From Methyloversatilis universalis EHg5 (GTDB lineage Bacteria; Pseudomonadota; Gammaproteobacteria; Burkholderiales; Rhodocyclaceae): a DNA stretch of 64,000 nt. Position numbers and translations under genes: made by a program. Shown here piece by piece: positions 26,919 through 35,864 of the stretch. The stretch lies in NCBI RefSeq assembly GCF_000378945.1, contig NZ_KB900539.1, forward strand, positions 2,082,557-2,146,556, in the 5' to 3' direction. How positions within the stretch are numbered: position 1 is the first letter of the stretch; every line of letters starts with the position of its first letter. The notes beneath the pieces were generated by a model. It was not told the origin of the DNA, did no database searches, and was given only the letters and a program-made list of their open reading frames with translations.

Positions 26919-27602
26919 ATGACGCCCAACAATCCCATACGCGTGCTGCTGGTCGACGATCACGCGGTCGTGCGCGCCGGTTATCGCCGCTTTCTGGAAC
27001 ACAACCGGGTGATGGAAGTGGTCGGCGAAGCCGGCACCTCTGACGAGGCCTACCAGATGTTCCGGCTGCTCAAGCCGGACGTGGTGGTGATGGACATTTC
27101 GCTGCCCGGCGCCAGCGGCATCGAGGCGGCGCGCCGCATGCTGGCGCTGGACGGCCGCGCCCGCGTGCTCATGTTCTCGATGCACGCGCAGCCGGCTTTC
27201 GCACGGCAGGCGCTCGAAGCCGGCGCCATCGGCTTCCTGACCAAGGACACCGAGCCGGACGCGCTGGTGCAGGCGGTGCTCGCCGCCGCCCAGGGCCGCC
27301 GCACGCTGAGCCCGCGGGTGGCCGAACAGCTGGCGCTGGACAACGTGATGCCGGACGAGAAGCGGCTCGATGTGCTGACGCCGCGCGAATTCGAAATCTG
27401 TCGCCTGCTGCTGGCCGGCATGACCGTGGACGAAATCGCCGACGCGCTCAAGCTGAGCCCGAAGACGATCTCCAACCGGATGAGCGAAATCCGCCAGAAG
27501 CTGGATGTGCGCAGCGACGTGGAACTGGTGCGTCTGGCCACCGCCGCTGGTCTGGTGCCGTGGGCGGCGCGCCCGGGCATCGAAGGCGAAGCCGCCGCCT
27601 GA
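26919..27602 (+). CDS. LuxR/NarL-family response regulator
   Basis: A 227-residue regulator. The receiver domain holds LLVDDHAVVRAG (Asp13-Asp14), the phosphorylation site Asp59 in VVVMDISLPG, Ser/Thr near MFSMHA, and Lys110 in FLTKD. The HTH_LuxR domain has LTPREFEICRLLLAGMTVDEIADALKLSPKTISNRMSEIRQKLDV. The gene is partnered with the preceding kinase. Target promoters are unknown. The GGDEF gene upstream has its own transcript but runs in the same direction. Confidence 0.94.
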   Translation: MTPNNPIRVLLVDDHAVVRAGYRRFLEHNRVMEVVGEAGTSDEAYQMFRLLKPDVVVMDISLPGASGIEAARRMLALDGRARVLMFSMHAQPAFARQALEAGAIGFLTKDTEPDALVQAVLAAAQGRRTLSPRVAEQLALDNVMPDEKRLDVLTPREFEICRLLLAGMTVDEIADALKLSPKTISNRMSEIRQKLDVRSDVELVRLATAAGLVPWAARPGIEGEAAA

Positions 27603-27634
27603 ACTTCCGGCGGCCGCTGCCGCGCCAGTGGCTA

Positions 27635-29068
27635 TCAGTGGCGGCCGTCGGTGGCGGCGACCTCCCAGCCCCCGCCCAGCGCGAGAAACAGCCCCACCTG
27701 CTCCTGCGCGACCTCGCTTTCCGAGCGGGCCAGCCGGGCCTCGGCATCGGCCAGCGTGCGTTCGGCGTCCAGACTGGCCAGGTAGGGCGTACGCCCGGCC
27801 GCGTACAGCCGGGCCTGCTGCTGCCGCGCAGTGTCGGCGGCGTCGCGCGCGGCGCGCAGCGCGGCCTGGCTTTCGAGCGCGCGCACATAGCGGGCGAGCG
27901 CGGTTTCGGTTTCGCGGATGGCGTTGATCACGACGCCGTCGAAGCGGGCCAGCGCCGCCTCGGCATCGGCTTCGGCCTGCACCACCCGGGCGCGGGCTCC
28001 GCTGTCCGGAATCGACCAGCTGATCAGCGGCCCCAGCCCCCAGCGCGTGGTGCGTCCCTGCCCCAGATGATCGAGCAGACCGGTGAAGCCGACCGAAGCG
28101 CCGATCGAAATGTCCGGATAGAGCGCGGCGGTGGCGACACCGATCTTCGCGCTGGCAAAGGCGAGCTGGCGCTCCATCTCGCGCACGTCGGGCCGGCGGG
28201 CGAGCAGCGCGGCCCCGTCACCGGCGGGCACCGGCGCATGCAGCTGCGGCACCTGCGCACAATCAACGCCGCGCGCTTCGAAGTCGCGCGGCATCTCCCC
28301 GAGCAGGGCCGCCAGCCGGTAAAGGGCGGCACTGCGTTCAGCTTCGAGCAGCGGCAGTGCCGCACGCAGTGTTTCGGCCTGGGCCTGGGCGCGGGTCACG
28401 TCGGTCACCGGGCCGCGGCCGGCATCGGCCAGCCGCTGCACCAGCGCAACGCTGCGCTGCTGCAGTGCCAGCACCCGCTCGCCCACCGCCTGTTCGTGGG
28501 TGGCGGCACACAGCTGGACATAGGCCGCCACAGTTTCGGCCACCACGGTGACCCGGGCCGATTCCAGCGCCGCCTGTCCGGCCCCGACGTTCGCATCGGC
28601 CGCCTCTTCGCTGCGCGCGATGCGCCCGAACAGGTCGACCTGATACGACACCTGGACGCCGAGATCCGCCAGATTCGCGGCGGCGAGCTTGCGCGGCAGC
28701 AGATAGCTTTCGCCGGCACTCTGCGCGCGGCGGGCCGAGGCGCTGGCGACCGCGTGCGGCCCGGCCAGCGCATCGACCTCGTCGCGCTGGGCCAGCGCCC
28801 GCCGCAGGTGGGCAGAGGCGACGCGCAGATCGGTATTGGCCGACAGCGCCTGCCGGACCAGGCGGTCGAGCTGCGGGTCGTCGTACAGCGACCACCAGCG
28901 CGGCGGCAGCGGCGCGATCGAGGTGGCGCTGCCGTCGACACCGATGAAGGGGGCTGACGCGGCCGGTGACCGGATGGCCGCGTCGTCCGGCACCCGGTGA
29001 TTCGGGCCGACCACGGTACAGGCGGCCAGCAGACTGAACACCGGCAGCAGCGCGAACGTGCGTTTCAT
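27635..29068 (-). CDS. Outer-membrane efflux lipoprotein (OprM/NodT family)
   Basis: A 477-residue outer-membrane channel with a lipoprotein signal peptide (lipobox LLAAC, mature N-terminal Cys) and two OEP repeat halves containing PPRWWSLYDDPQLDRLVRQAL, DVTRAQAQAETLRA, RRPDVREMERQLA and ARLYAAGRTPYLASLDAERTL. Trimeric TolC-like proteins of this type complete a tripartite efflux channel. It is the last gene of the marR-FUSC-DUF1656-HlyD operon and overlaps hlyD by four bases. Confidence 0.93.
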   Translation of the reverse strand: MKRTFALLPVFSLLAACTVVGPNHRVPDDAAIRSPAASAPFIGVDGSATSIAPLPPRWWSLYDDPQLDRLVRQALSANTDLRVASAHLRRALAQRDEVDALAGPHAVASASARRAQSAGESYLLPRKLAAANLADLGVQVSYQVDLFGRIARSEEAADANVGAGQAALESARVTVVAETVAAYVQLCAATHEQAVGERVLALQQRSVALVQRLADAGRGPVTDVTRAQAQAETLRAALPLLEAERSAALYRLAALLGEMPRDFEARGVDCAQVPQLHAPVPAGDGAALLARRPDVREMERQLAFASAKIGVATAALYPDISIGASVGFTGLLDHLGQGRTTRWGLGPLISWSIPDSGARARVVQAEADAEAALARFDGVVINAIRETETALARYVRALESQAALRAARDAADTARQQQARLYAAGRTPYLASLDAERTLADAEARLARSESEVAQEQVGLFLALGGGWEVAATDGRH

Positions 29069-29976
29069 GAGCGTGCGCCCTCCTCGCCCGCGGCCACCGG
29101 CTGTTCGCGTACTTCCACCGTGGCGGTGCGGCCGGCCACCAGATGCAGGTCGGACGGCGTTTCGTCGAGTGCGATGCGCACCGGAATGCGCTGCGCGAGC
29201 CGCACCCAGTTGAAGGCCGGATTCACGTTGGGCAGCAGGCTGGCGCCGCTGCTGCGCTCGCGGTCCTCGATGCCGGCGGCGATGCTCTGCACATGGCCGT
29301 GGAACACCCGCGACTCGCCCATGATGCGGATGTCCACCGGCTGGTTCACGCGCACCCGGTCGAGCTTGGTTTCCTCGAAATAGCCATCGACATGGAAGGA
29401 CGCCGCATCGACCACCGACAGCACCGCCTGACCGCCGGTCACGTGGTCGCCGGCGCGCGGCAGGTGATCGCTGACCCAGCCATCGACCGGACTGCGCACT
29501 TCGGTGCGTTCGAGATTGAGCCGTGCGATGCCGACCGCTGCCTCGGCCGCCGCAAGCGCCGCTTCGCCCTGCTGCACCCGCGCTTCGGCCGCTTCGCGCG
29601 CCTCGGCCGACACCAGTTCGGCCAGTTCGCCGTTGCGGCCGGCTTCGCGCCGCGCCTGCGCAAGCCGCGCCCGCTGCGCTGCCGCTTCGGCCTGGGCCTG
29701 GCGCAGCGCCAGTTCATAGCGTGCGCGGTCGATCACGAACAGCAGCTCGCCGCGCTTTACTGGCTGGTTGTCGCGCACCTTCACCGCGGTGATGAGGCCG
29801 GATACGTCGGGCGCGATCCGGACCACGTCGGCCCGCACCCGGCCATCGCGGGTCCAGGGTGCGCGGGTGTAGTAGACCCACAGGTGCTGGGCCACCAGCA
29901 GCGCGGCCAGTGTGAGGGTCAGCGTCAGGGCCACCGGCCCGAGGCGACGGAACAGCGGTCGAAAAGCGGTTTTCAT
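29065..29976 (-). CDS. HlyD-family periplasmic adaptor (AaeA/EmrA-like)
   Basis: A 303-residue membrane fusion protein. One N-terminal transmembrane helix (GPVALTLTLTLAALLVA) is followed by a biotinyl-lipoyl-like segment (VSGLITAVKVRDNQPVKRGELLFVIDRARY), an alpha-helical hairpin (AQAEAAAQRARLAQARREAGRN), and a beta-barrel domain (VRSPVDGWVSDHLPRAGDHVTGGQ). The start 29976 has MKTAFRP. It links the FUSC pump to the outer-membrane channel. The order matches the AaeXAB p-hydroxybenzoic acid efflux system. Confidence 0.92.
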   Translation of the reverse strand: MKTAFRPLFRRLGPVALTLTLTLAALLVAQHLWVYYTRAPWTRDGRVRADVVRIAPDVSGLITAVKVRDNQPVKRGELLFVIDRARYELALRQAQAEAAAQRARLAQARREAGRNGELAELVSAEAREAAEARVQQGEAALAAAEAAVGIARLNLERTEVRSPVDGWVSDHLPRAGDHVTGGQAVLSVVDAASFHVDGYFEETKLDRVRVNQPVDIRIMGESRVFHGHVQSIAAGIEDRERSSGASLLPNVNPAFNWVRLAQRIPVRIALDETPSDLHLVAGRTATVEVREQPVAAGEEGARS

Positions 29977-30182
29977 GTCATCAGAACCCGGGTCAGCATT
30001 ACGGTCGCCCCCAGCACGATCACGTACAGGGCGGCATTGAACAGCGCGCGGTGCCACACCACGCGGTACAGGCCACAGCGCTCGAAGGCATGGCGCAGCA
30101 GCACGGTCAGCGCATGCGCGATCAGCATCAGCACCAGCAGGCTGGGCACGAACACGCCATACAGATCGATCTCACCCGGCAT
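29973..30182 (-). CDS. DUF1656 membrane protein (AaeX-like)
   Basis: A 69-residue protein with two hydrophobic helices. MPGEIDLYGVFVPSLLVLMLIAHAL contains the family's G-E-[IV]-[DN]-x-x-G-V-[FY]-[VIL]-P-P/S motif. DUF1656 proteins nearly always stand between a FUSC gene and an HlyD gene. The gene overlaps both neighbours by a few bases (10 with FUSC, four with hlyD). Confidence 0.9.
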   Translation of the reverse strand: MPGEIDLYGVFVPSLLVLMLIAHALTVLLRHAFERCGLYRVVWHRALFNAALYVIVLGATVMLTRVLMT

Positions 30183-32238
30183 GGGCGACCTCCGTGGATG
30201 GCAGGTTCATAGCGGGCGCGGTCACCGCTGCCGGCGGGCACAGCGTGAGCTTCAGTTCGGTCAGCGCGTGGCGTGCTGCCCGCGCCGCCGGACCGGCGGC
30301 CTGCCGTGCCGCGTCGAGGGCGGCGTTGATCTGGAGCGCCAGCCGATGGTCGGTCGGCGCAGCGTGCGGGTGGTCCGCCAGATGGCGGTAATGCCGTTCT
30401 ACCGCGGCCAGTACGCGTTCGAGTGCGCTCTGGGTCGCGCCATCGAGACGGCGACCGGCGCGCTGCAGGTCAAGCACTGCGAAGCCGGCACGCAGGTCGG
30501 CCAGTCCGTCGGGGGCGGCGTCCGCGCTGCGGGTCGCCAGGCGGGTCAGCGTGAGTCCGAGCCGGTCGAACATGCGGGCGGTCAGCGCCGCGTAGTCGCC
30601 GTCGTGCCGGCCGGCCGCCTTGTGCGCGAGATCCTCGCGCCCGGCGCGGACGATGCGGCGCAGCGCCAGGTCGACGCCGAACGGCCGGGTGAGCCGCGTC
30701 CATACCAGCGCCAGCGTCATGCCCGCCACCCCCGCCAGACTGGCGTTGATGAAGCCGGCCGCATCGGTGAGGTAGGCGTGCTGGATGCCGACGAAAGAGG
30801 CGGTATTCACCGCCAGGATGGCGGCCAGCATGCTGTAACGCGGCTGCGTGCTCAGCGTGCCGATCAGCAGGAACAGCGGCGCGAGCAGCGCGACCAGCGT
30901 TTCGAATTCGTGGGCCAGCGGAATGATCAGGAACTGCATGACCGACGCGATCACCATGCCGATCGACCCGGCCAGCAGGAACACGCGCACCAGCGGCGCC
31001 GGCTCGTCCTGCGCCGCGAAGAAGCAGCTGGCGATGGCGGTCATGATGACCGCCTGGGCGCCGTCGGCCCAGCCCATCTCCACCCAGCCGATACAGGCCA
31101 GAAAGGTGACCAGCGAAGCGGACAGGATGGCGTACATCATCATGCCGGCGTCGCGGTGGCGGGCCTGCATGGCGGTGCCGGCGCGGCGGTAGGCCGGCTG
31201 CCACTGGCGGTCCGGCCGCTCGTCCGCGATCATCCGGCGCAGCGCCAGACAGTCCTGCCACAGCCGGGTCAGCGTGATCAGCCGCGCCCGGGTCTGATCG
31301 ACCAGCAGCGCGGACCAGCTCTGTTCGCGCGACGCCGCCTGTCCGGCCGATTGCAGCTGCGCAACCAGCCGGCCTGCCTCCGCCGGAGCGCGGTCGGTGC
31401 GCTGCATCCAGTTGGCCACCTCATCCATCTGCCGCGCCAGATCCGCGGGCACGCCGCCCGGCTGGCGACGCAGTGCGTCGACGGTGGCGGTCAGCGAGGA
31501 CAGCACAGGCAGCAGCATGCTCATGCGGCCGCGCAGTTCGTGCGCGGTGCCGGTCAGCGCTTCGCGCGTGGAATCGTAGGCGAGGTGCGATATGAACTGG
31601 TCGAGCGCAAGAATGTCCGCCGCGAGCGCCGGGCGGCCGGTGGTCTTGGCCGGCGCGTGACCGGCCGCCGACCCCAGGGTGTCCGCGGCCCAGTCGGCGG
31701 CGTGGGCGAGCCAGCGATCGACCCGCGCGCCCAGCACCGGCGCGACCCGGCCGGGAAAGAGCAGCGCCGACACGACGCTGGCGCAGGCGATGCCAATCAG
31801 GATTTCCTCGCTGCGCGCGACCGCGAGATCGAACACCGCGAGCGGCGTGTCGACTGCGGGCAGCGCGATCATCGGCAGCGAATAGGCGGCGAGCATGAAC
31901 ACATAGCTGCGCGGCGAACGGTCGAGCATGGACAGACCGAGCAGGCTGCCGGTCCATAACGCGATCACCGCACTCAGCAGCAGCGGCGCATGGATGAACA
32001 GCGGCACGAAGAACACCGCCGCCGCCGCACCGATCACGGTGCCTGCGGCGCGATAGATCGCCTTCGATCGGGTGGCGCCGCCCAGCGGATGCGCCACCAC
32101 ATACACGGTGGCCATGGCCCAGTACGGGTTCGGCAGTTCGAAGGCGAGCGCGATATACAGGGCCAGCATGGCGGCGGCGAAGGTCTTGGCCGAGAACAGC
32201 CAGTCCCGCCATCCCGGTAGGGTGAGGCCGCCGCCCAT
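30172..32238 (-). CDS. FUSC-family inner-membrane exporter (AaeB-like)
   Basis: A 688-residue pump with two hydrophobic halves: residues about 10-180 (TFAAAMLALYIALAFELPNPYWAMATVYVV, typical of the FUSC N-terminus with the N-P-[YW]-W-A motif) and about 365-510. They are separated by a cytoplasmic helical domain. A C-terminal cytosolic part follows. AaeB relatives export aromatic carboxylic acids such as p-hydroxybenzoate; the substrate here is not known. The neighbours complete a tripartite pump. Confidence 0.92.
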   Translation of the reverse strand: MGGGLTLPGWRDWLFSAKTFAAAMLALYIALAFELPNPYWAMATVYVVAHPLGGATRSKAIYRAAGTVIGAAAAVFFVPLFIHAPLLLSAVIALWTGSLLGLSMLDRSPRSYVFMLAAYSLPMIALPAVDTPLAVFDLAVARSEEILIGIACASVVSALLFPGRVAPVLGARVDRWLAHAADWAADTLGSAAGHAPAKTTGRPALAADILALDQFISHLAYDSTREALTGTAHELRGRMSMLLPVLSSLTATVDALRRQPGGVPADLARQMDEVANWMQRTDRAPAEAGRLVAQLQSAGQAASREQSWSALLVDQTRARLITLTRLWQDCLALRRMIADERPDRQWQPAYRRAGTAMQARHRDAGMMMYAILSASLVTFLACIGWVEMGWADGAQAVIMTAIASCFFAAQDEPAPLVRVFLLAGSIGMVIASVMQFLIIPLAHEFETLVALLAPLFLLIGTLSTQPRYSMLAAILAVNTASFVGIQHAYLTDAAGFINASLAGVAGMTLALVWTRLTRPFGVDLALRRIVRAGREDLAHKAAGRHDGDYAALTARMFDRLGLTLTRLATRSADAAPDGLADLRAGFAVLDLQRAGRRLDGATQSALERVLAAVERHYRHLADHPHAAPTDHRLALQINAALDAARQAAGPAARAARHALTELKLTLCPPAAVTAPAMNLPSTEVAHAG

Positions 32239-32241
32239 GAT

Positions 32242-32715
32242 TCAGCCCGGGCGGCCGGTGTCAGCGGCCGGTGGCACGCCCTGCTGGGCCGCACGCTCTA
32301 TGGCCTTGAACACGCGCAGCGTGGCGTCCAGATCGGCGGCGTCGATGTCGGCCAGCACGCGCGCCCGCAGATCGACCAGCACCGCCTCGATCCGCAGCGT
32401 CAGCGCCCTGCCCGCCTCGGTAAACCACAGGGTCTTGGCGCGACGGTCGGTCGACGATTCCTCCCGCCGCAGCAGCCCGGCTGCTTCGAGCTGGTCGATC
32501 ACCCGCACCAGCGAAGCGCCCTCGATGCCGATTTCCTTCGCCAGTTCGATCTGGCGCACCCCTTCCCCGAGGCGGCCGATGAACAGCAGCGCGGTGGCGC
32601 CAGAGGGCGAGATGCCATAGGTCCCCATCGCGTTCTGCGCCAGATGCTGCCAGTGGCGGCCGGTCTGCAGCAGCGAACGGGTGAGGCTGAGTCTGAGCTG
32701 ATCGATCGTATCCAT
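32242..32715 (-). CDS. MarR-family transcriptional repressor of the efflux operon
   Basis: A 157-residue winged-helix regulator. A MarR HTH is centred on IRQIELAKEIGIEGASLVRVIDQLEAAGLLRREESSTDRRAKTLWFTEAGRAL, with D-R-R-A-K forming the wing. The family typically binds phenolic ligands and then releases its operator. Three bases before the FUSC start it ends, so it heads the efflux operon and likely autoregulates. An upstream in-frame TTG would add eight residues but would lie upstream of the predicted start of transcription. An inverted repeat overlapping the -35 box (32737-32765) is the likely operator. Confidence 0.9.
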   Translation of the reverse strand: MDTIDQLRLSLTRSLLQTGRHWQHLAQNAMGTYGISPSGATALLFIGRLGEGVRQIELAKEIGIEGASLVRVIDQLEAAGLLRREESSTDRRAKTLWFTEAGRALTLRIEAVLVDLRARVLADIDAADLDATLRVFKAIERAAQQGVPPAADTGRPG

Positions 32716-32721
32716 GGCCTC

Positions 32722-32765
32722 AAGATAGCAACCAACCAATTAATAAGCAAGCTAGTTAATTAATG
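32722..32765 (-). promoter_or_regulatory. marR promoter and overlapping operator
   Basis: TTGCTT (32745-32750) and TATCTT (32722-32727) are 17 bases apart on the minus strand. CAATTAATAA (32737-32746) and TTAATTAATG (32756-32765) make an imperfect inverted repeat with a 9-base spacer that covers the -35. Transcription would begin at about 32715-32716, at the ATG itself. A GAGG lies just one base before the ATG and is too near to act as a normal ribosome site. Confidence 0.5.
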
Positions 32766-32824
32766 GATACACATGCTCCGGATGGCTGCCCGCACCGGAC
32801 GTGCAGGCGCGTGGCGGTGAGGAC

Positions 32825-33595
32825 TCAGCCCGGACGGCGCTGCCGCGCCTGTTCAAACAGGCAGACGGTGGCCGCCATGGCGACGTTGAGCGACTCGGCA
32901 CTGCCCGGCATCGGAATGATGACCGCGTCGGTTGCCAGCGCCGCCAGCGCCGGCGACAGACCGGCGCCTTCGTTGCCGAACAGCCAGGCCACCGGACCGC
33001 GCAGATCAAGGTCGTACAGCGCGGCGCGCGCATCCAGCCGGGTGGCGACGATGCGGCCCGGGTAGCCGGCCAGCAGCGCGGCCACGTCGCAGTGTTCGCG
33101 GATGCGCAGCGAAAAGTGCGCGCCCTGCCCCGAGCGCAGCACCTTGGGGCTCCACGCCTGTGCGCAGCCGGTGGTGAGCAGCACGTCGTGCACGCCGGTC
33201 GCCCAGGCCGCGCGCAGCAGCGTGCCGAGGTTGCCGGCGTCCTGCACCGCATCGAGCACCAGACAGTCGCCGCTGACCGCACCTTCGGGTTCCGGCGGCA
33301 GATCGACCAGCCCGAGCAGGCCGGCCGGCGTGTCGGTCGCGCTCAGTTCGTCGAACAGTGCGTCGGCCAGCAACAGCACCTCCTGCCCGTGCAGCAGCGA
33401 GGCGATTTCCGGCTGGTGCAGCGCGCGCTCGGCGACCAGCGCCATGCGCGGCCGCACGCCGGCCTCCAGCGCGCTGCGGAACAGGTGGGCGCCGTCAATC
33501 AGCGTCTGCCCGGCTTCGCGCCGCGCGCGTGCGGTGGTGGCCAGCTTGCGCAGCTGCTTGAACTGCGCGTTGTCGCGCGACTGGATGTGCTTCAT
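32825..33595 (-). CDS. TrmH/SpoU-family RNA 2'-O-methyltransferase
   Basis: A 256-residue SPOUT methyltransferase with an N-terminal substrate-binding domain (about 1-95). The catalytic domain holds the three knot motifs: LDAVQDAGNLGTLLRAAWATG (motif 1), WLFGNEGAGLS (motif 2) and IPMPGSAESLNVAMAATVCLFE (motif 3). It likely methylates rRNA or tRNA ribose; RlmB and TrmH relatives are both possible. It overlaps the CopD-like gene by one base. The start is fixed at 33595 by that overlap and by family length. Confidence 0.9.
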   Translation of the reverse strand: MKHIQSRDNAQFKQLRKLATTARARREAGQTLIDGAHLFRSALEAGVRPRMALVAERALHQPEIASLLHGQEVLLLADALFDELSATDTPAGLLGLVDLPPEPEGAVSGDCLVLDAVQDAGNLGTLLRAAWATGVHDVLLTTGCAQAWSPKVLRSGQGAHFSLRIREHCDVAALLAGYPGRIVATRLDARAALYDLDLRGPVAWLFGNEGAGLSPALAALATDAVIIPMPGSAESLNVAMAATVCLFEQARQRRPG

Positions 33596-34059
33596 CAGTG
33601 CGCCAGCAGATGGCCCAGCGTAGCGACCGCGATATTGATGAAGCCCAGCGTCGTGTTCAGCGCCACCAGCTTGCGGATCTGGCCGAGCACGGCAGCGCCG
33701 GCCGGCCAGTCGGCCGCATCCACCGCCCGCTGCAGCCGGCGCCAGGGTGCGAAGAACACGTGCATGAAGATGAGCATCATGACCAGGCCGATGCCGAACA
33801 TCAGGTGCCAGTAGATCGGCGCTGCCTTCATGCCGACCGCCAGCATCATCGCCAGCCCGCTGCCGAGTATGGCCAGCACCGAAACCCAGACCGCCGGAAA
33901 GAAGCGCGCGAACACGCCGCGCCACAGCGTGAGGCGCGCTGGCGGTTCAAGCTGGCTGGCGGCCACCGGCCGCAGGCAGACATAGGCGAAGAACATGCCG
34001 CCGACCCATACGGTGACGCCGGCGATGTGCAGGAAAAGCATGAGGTAGTGAAGGTCCAT
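33595..34059 (-). CDS. CopD-family membrane protein
   Basis: A 154-residue membrane protein with four hydrophobic segments. LHIAGVTVWVGGMFFAYVCLRP carries the family's H-I-x-x-x-x-x-W-x-G-G-x-x-F motif. It belongs to the CopD-like (DUF4149/putative copper resistance D) group. Copper handling is not proven. The histidines in the first helix and in MHVFFAPW could bind metal or haem. It is co-transcribed with the methyltransferase gene. Confidence 0.8.
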   Translation of the reverse strand: MDLHYLMLFLHIAGVTVWVGGMFFAYVCLRPVAASQLEPPARLTLWRGVFARFFPAVWVSVLAILGSGLAMMLAVGMKAAPIYWHLMFGIGLVMMLIFMHVFFAPWRRLQRAVDAADWPAGAAVLGQIRKLVALNTTLGFINIAVATLGHLLAH

Positions 34060-34100
34060 GCAGAACTCCTTGGGGGCATGCGCCCGCTGTGGACATGAAA

Positions 34101-34130
34101 CAGCCCGCAGGCCTTGCGGCCAGCGGGCTG
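34101..34130 (-). terminator. Terminator hairpin after ahpF
   Basis: CAGCCCGC-TGGCC-GCAA-GGCCT-GCGGGCTG on the minus strand forms a stem of about 12 pairs (one mismatch between the halves) with a GCAA tetraloop, followed by TTTCAT. It begins 20 bases after the ahpF stop. The T-tract is short but the stem is strong. Confidence 0.55.
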
Positions 34131-34149
34131 CAGTGTACGCGAGCCGGCC

Positions 34150-35721
34150 TCAGGCCGGCGCGGACGTGCGGATCAGATAGTCGAAGGCGGAAATCGCGGC
34201 CTTCGAGCCCTCGCCCATCGCGATGACGATCTGCTTGTACGGCACCGTGGTCACGTCGCCGGCGCCGAACACACCGTGGGTGCCGGTTTCGCAGCGCGCA
34301 TCGACCGGAATCTCGCCGTACTTCGTGAGCTCGATGCTGCCCTTGAGCCACTCGGTGTTCGGCACCAGACCGATCTGCACGAAGATGCCTTCCAGTTCCA
34401 CCGTGTGCGATTCGCCGGTTGCACGGTCGGTGTACTTCAGCGCATTCACCTTGCCGTCGGCACCGCCGGTCACTTCGGTGGTCTGCGCCTGCAGGATCAC
34501 CTTCACGTTGGGCAGCGACAGCAGCTTGCGCTGCAGCACCGCGTCGGCGCGCATCTGCTTGTCGAATTCGAGCAGGGTCACGTGGCCGACGATGCCGGCC
34601 AGATCGATCGCCGCCTCGACGCCCGAGTTGCCGCCACCGATCACCGCCACGCGCTTGCCCTTGAACAGCGGGCCGTCGCAATGCGGGCAGTAGGCCACGC
34701 CCTTGTTGCGGTACTCACGCTCGCCCGGCACGTTCATTTCGCGCCAGCGCGCACCGGTGGCCAGAATGACCGCGCGCGACTGCAGCGTGGCGCCATTGGC
34801 CAGATGCAGCGTCGCCAGCCCGCCCGGCTGTTCTGCCGGCACCAGCTTCTCGACCCGCTGCAGCGGCATCACGTCCACGTCATAGCTCTTGACGTGCTCT
34901 TCCAGCGCCGCGGTCAGCTTGGGGCCTTCGGTTTCCTTGACCGAAATGAAGTTCTCGATGCTCAGCGTGTCCATCAGCTGGCCGCCGAAGCGCTCGGCAA
35001 CGATGCCGGTGCGGATGCCCTTGCGCGCCGCGTAGATGGCGGCCGCCGAGCCGGCCGGGCCACCGCCCACCACCAGCACATCGAACGGCGCGCGGGCGCT
35101 GATCTTCTCGGCGTCGCGCTTGGCGGCACCGGTGTCGACCTTGGCGATGATTTCCTCGATGGTCATGCGGCCCGAGGCGAACAGTTCGCCGTTCAGGAAC
35201 ACCATGGGCACCGCCATCACCTGGCGGTCGTCCACTTCCTTCTGGAACAGCGCGCCATCGATGGTGACCACCTTCACCCGCGGATTGAGCACCGCCATCA
35301 GGTTCAGCGCCTGCACCACGTCCGGGCAGTTGTGGCAGGACAGCGACATGAACACTTCGAAGCTGAAGTCGCCGTCGAGCGCCCGGATCTGCTCGATGAT
35401 TTCGTCGGATACGCGCGGCGGGTGGCCGCCGGCCTGCAGCAGCGCCAGCACCAGCGACGTGAATTCATGGCCGAGCGGAATGGCGGCGAATCGCAGCGAC
35501 AGGCTGCCGTCCGGACGCTGGATCGCGAACGACGGCGCGCGCGCGCCCGGCGTGTCGTCGGCGCTCACGCTGATCCGGTCAGACAGCGAGGCGATGTCGT
35601 CGAGCAGCGCCTGCAGTTCGCGCGCGGCGTTCGAATCGTCCAGCGCGGCCTTCAGTACGATCGGATGCTGCAGCTTTTCGAGGTAGGCCTTCAACTGGGC
35701 CTTGAGGGTGTCGTCCAGCAT
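34150..35721 (-). CDS. ahpF: Alkyl hydroperoxide reductase subunit F
   Basis: A 523-residue FAD disulfide reductase that reduces AhpC at the expense of NAD(P)H. The N-terminal glutaredoxin-like pair domain (1-200) has the redox motif SCHNCPD. The FAD motif [17 protein letters not shown] follows at about 212. The catalytic disulfide is CPHCDGP. The NADH motif is [16 protein letters not shown] and the second FAD segment is GVFGAGDVT. It lies 143 bases downstream of ahpC and is separated from it by a terminator-like hairpin. Confidence 0.96.
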   Translation of the reverse strand: MLDDTLKAQLKAYLEKLQHPIVLKAALDDSNAARELQALLDDIASLSDRISVSADDTPGARAPSFAIQRPDGSLSLRFAAIPLGHEFTSLVLALLQAGGHPPRVSDEIIEQIRALDGDFSFEVFMSLSCHNCPDVVQALNLMAVLNPRVKVVTIDGALFQKEVDDRQVMAVPMVFLNGELFASGRMTIEEIIAKVDTGAAKRDAEKISARAPFDVLVVGGGPAGSAAAIYAARKGIRTGIVAERFGGQLMDTLSIENFISVKETEGPKLTAALEEHVKSYDVDVMPLQRVEKLVPAEQPGGLATLHLANGATLQSRAVILATGARWREMNVPGEREYRNKGVAYCPHCDGPLFKGKRVAVIGGGNSGVEAAIDLAGIVGHVTLLEFDKQMRADAVLQRKLLSLPNVKVILQAQTTEVTGGADGKVNALKYTDRATGESHTVELEGIFVQIGLVPNTEWLKGSIELTKYGEIPVDARCETGTHGVFGAGDVTTVPYKQIVIAMGEGSKAAISAFDYLIRTSAPA

Positions 35722-35760
35722 GATGTGCTCGGCTTTCCAAACGGGTGAAGCAGAAAACGA

Positions 35761-35802
35761 AACGCCCGGGCCGGGCGCGGTGCGCGATCAGACCCGGGCG
35801 TT
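35761..35802 (-). terminator. Intercistronic hairpin between ahpC and ahpF (attenuator-like)
   Basis: AACGCCCGGG (35761-35770) and CCCGGGCGTT (35793-35802) are a perfect 10-base inverted repeat around 22 bases. In the direction of ahpC transcription the hairpin is followed by TTTCGTTTTCTG, a plausible T-tract. It would allow partial termination, giving more ahpC than ahpF. A true end for ahpC with an independent ahpF promoter remains possible. Confidence 0.55.
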
Positions 35803-35864
35803 CCGGCGGTGCGTCACCGGCAGACCTGCGCCTGCCGGTGTTGCTGCGCAGAGCGTGATCGCTC

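Noticed and set aside
29143-31959. 938-codon plus-strand frame over the efflux operon
   Set aside because: Antisense of the HlyD, DUF1656 and FUSC genes, with no recognisable motif.
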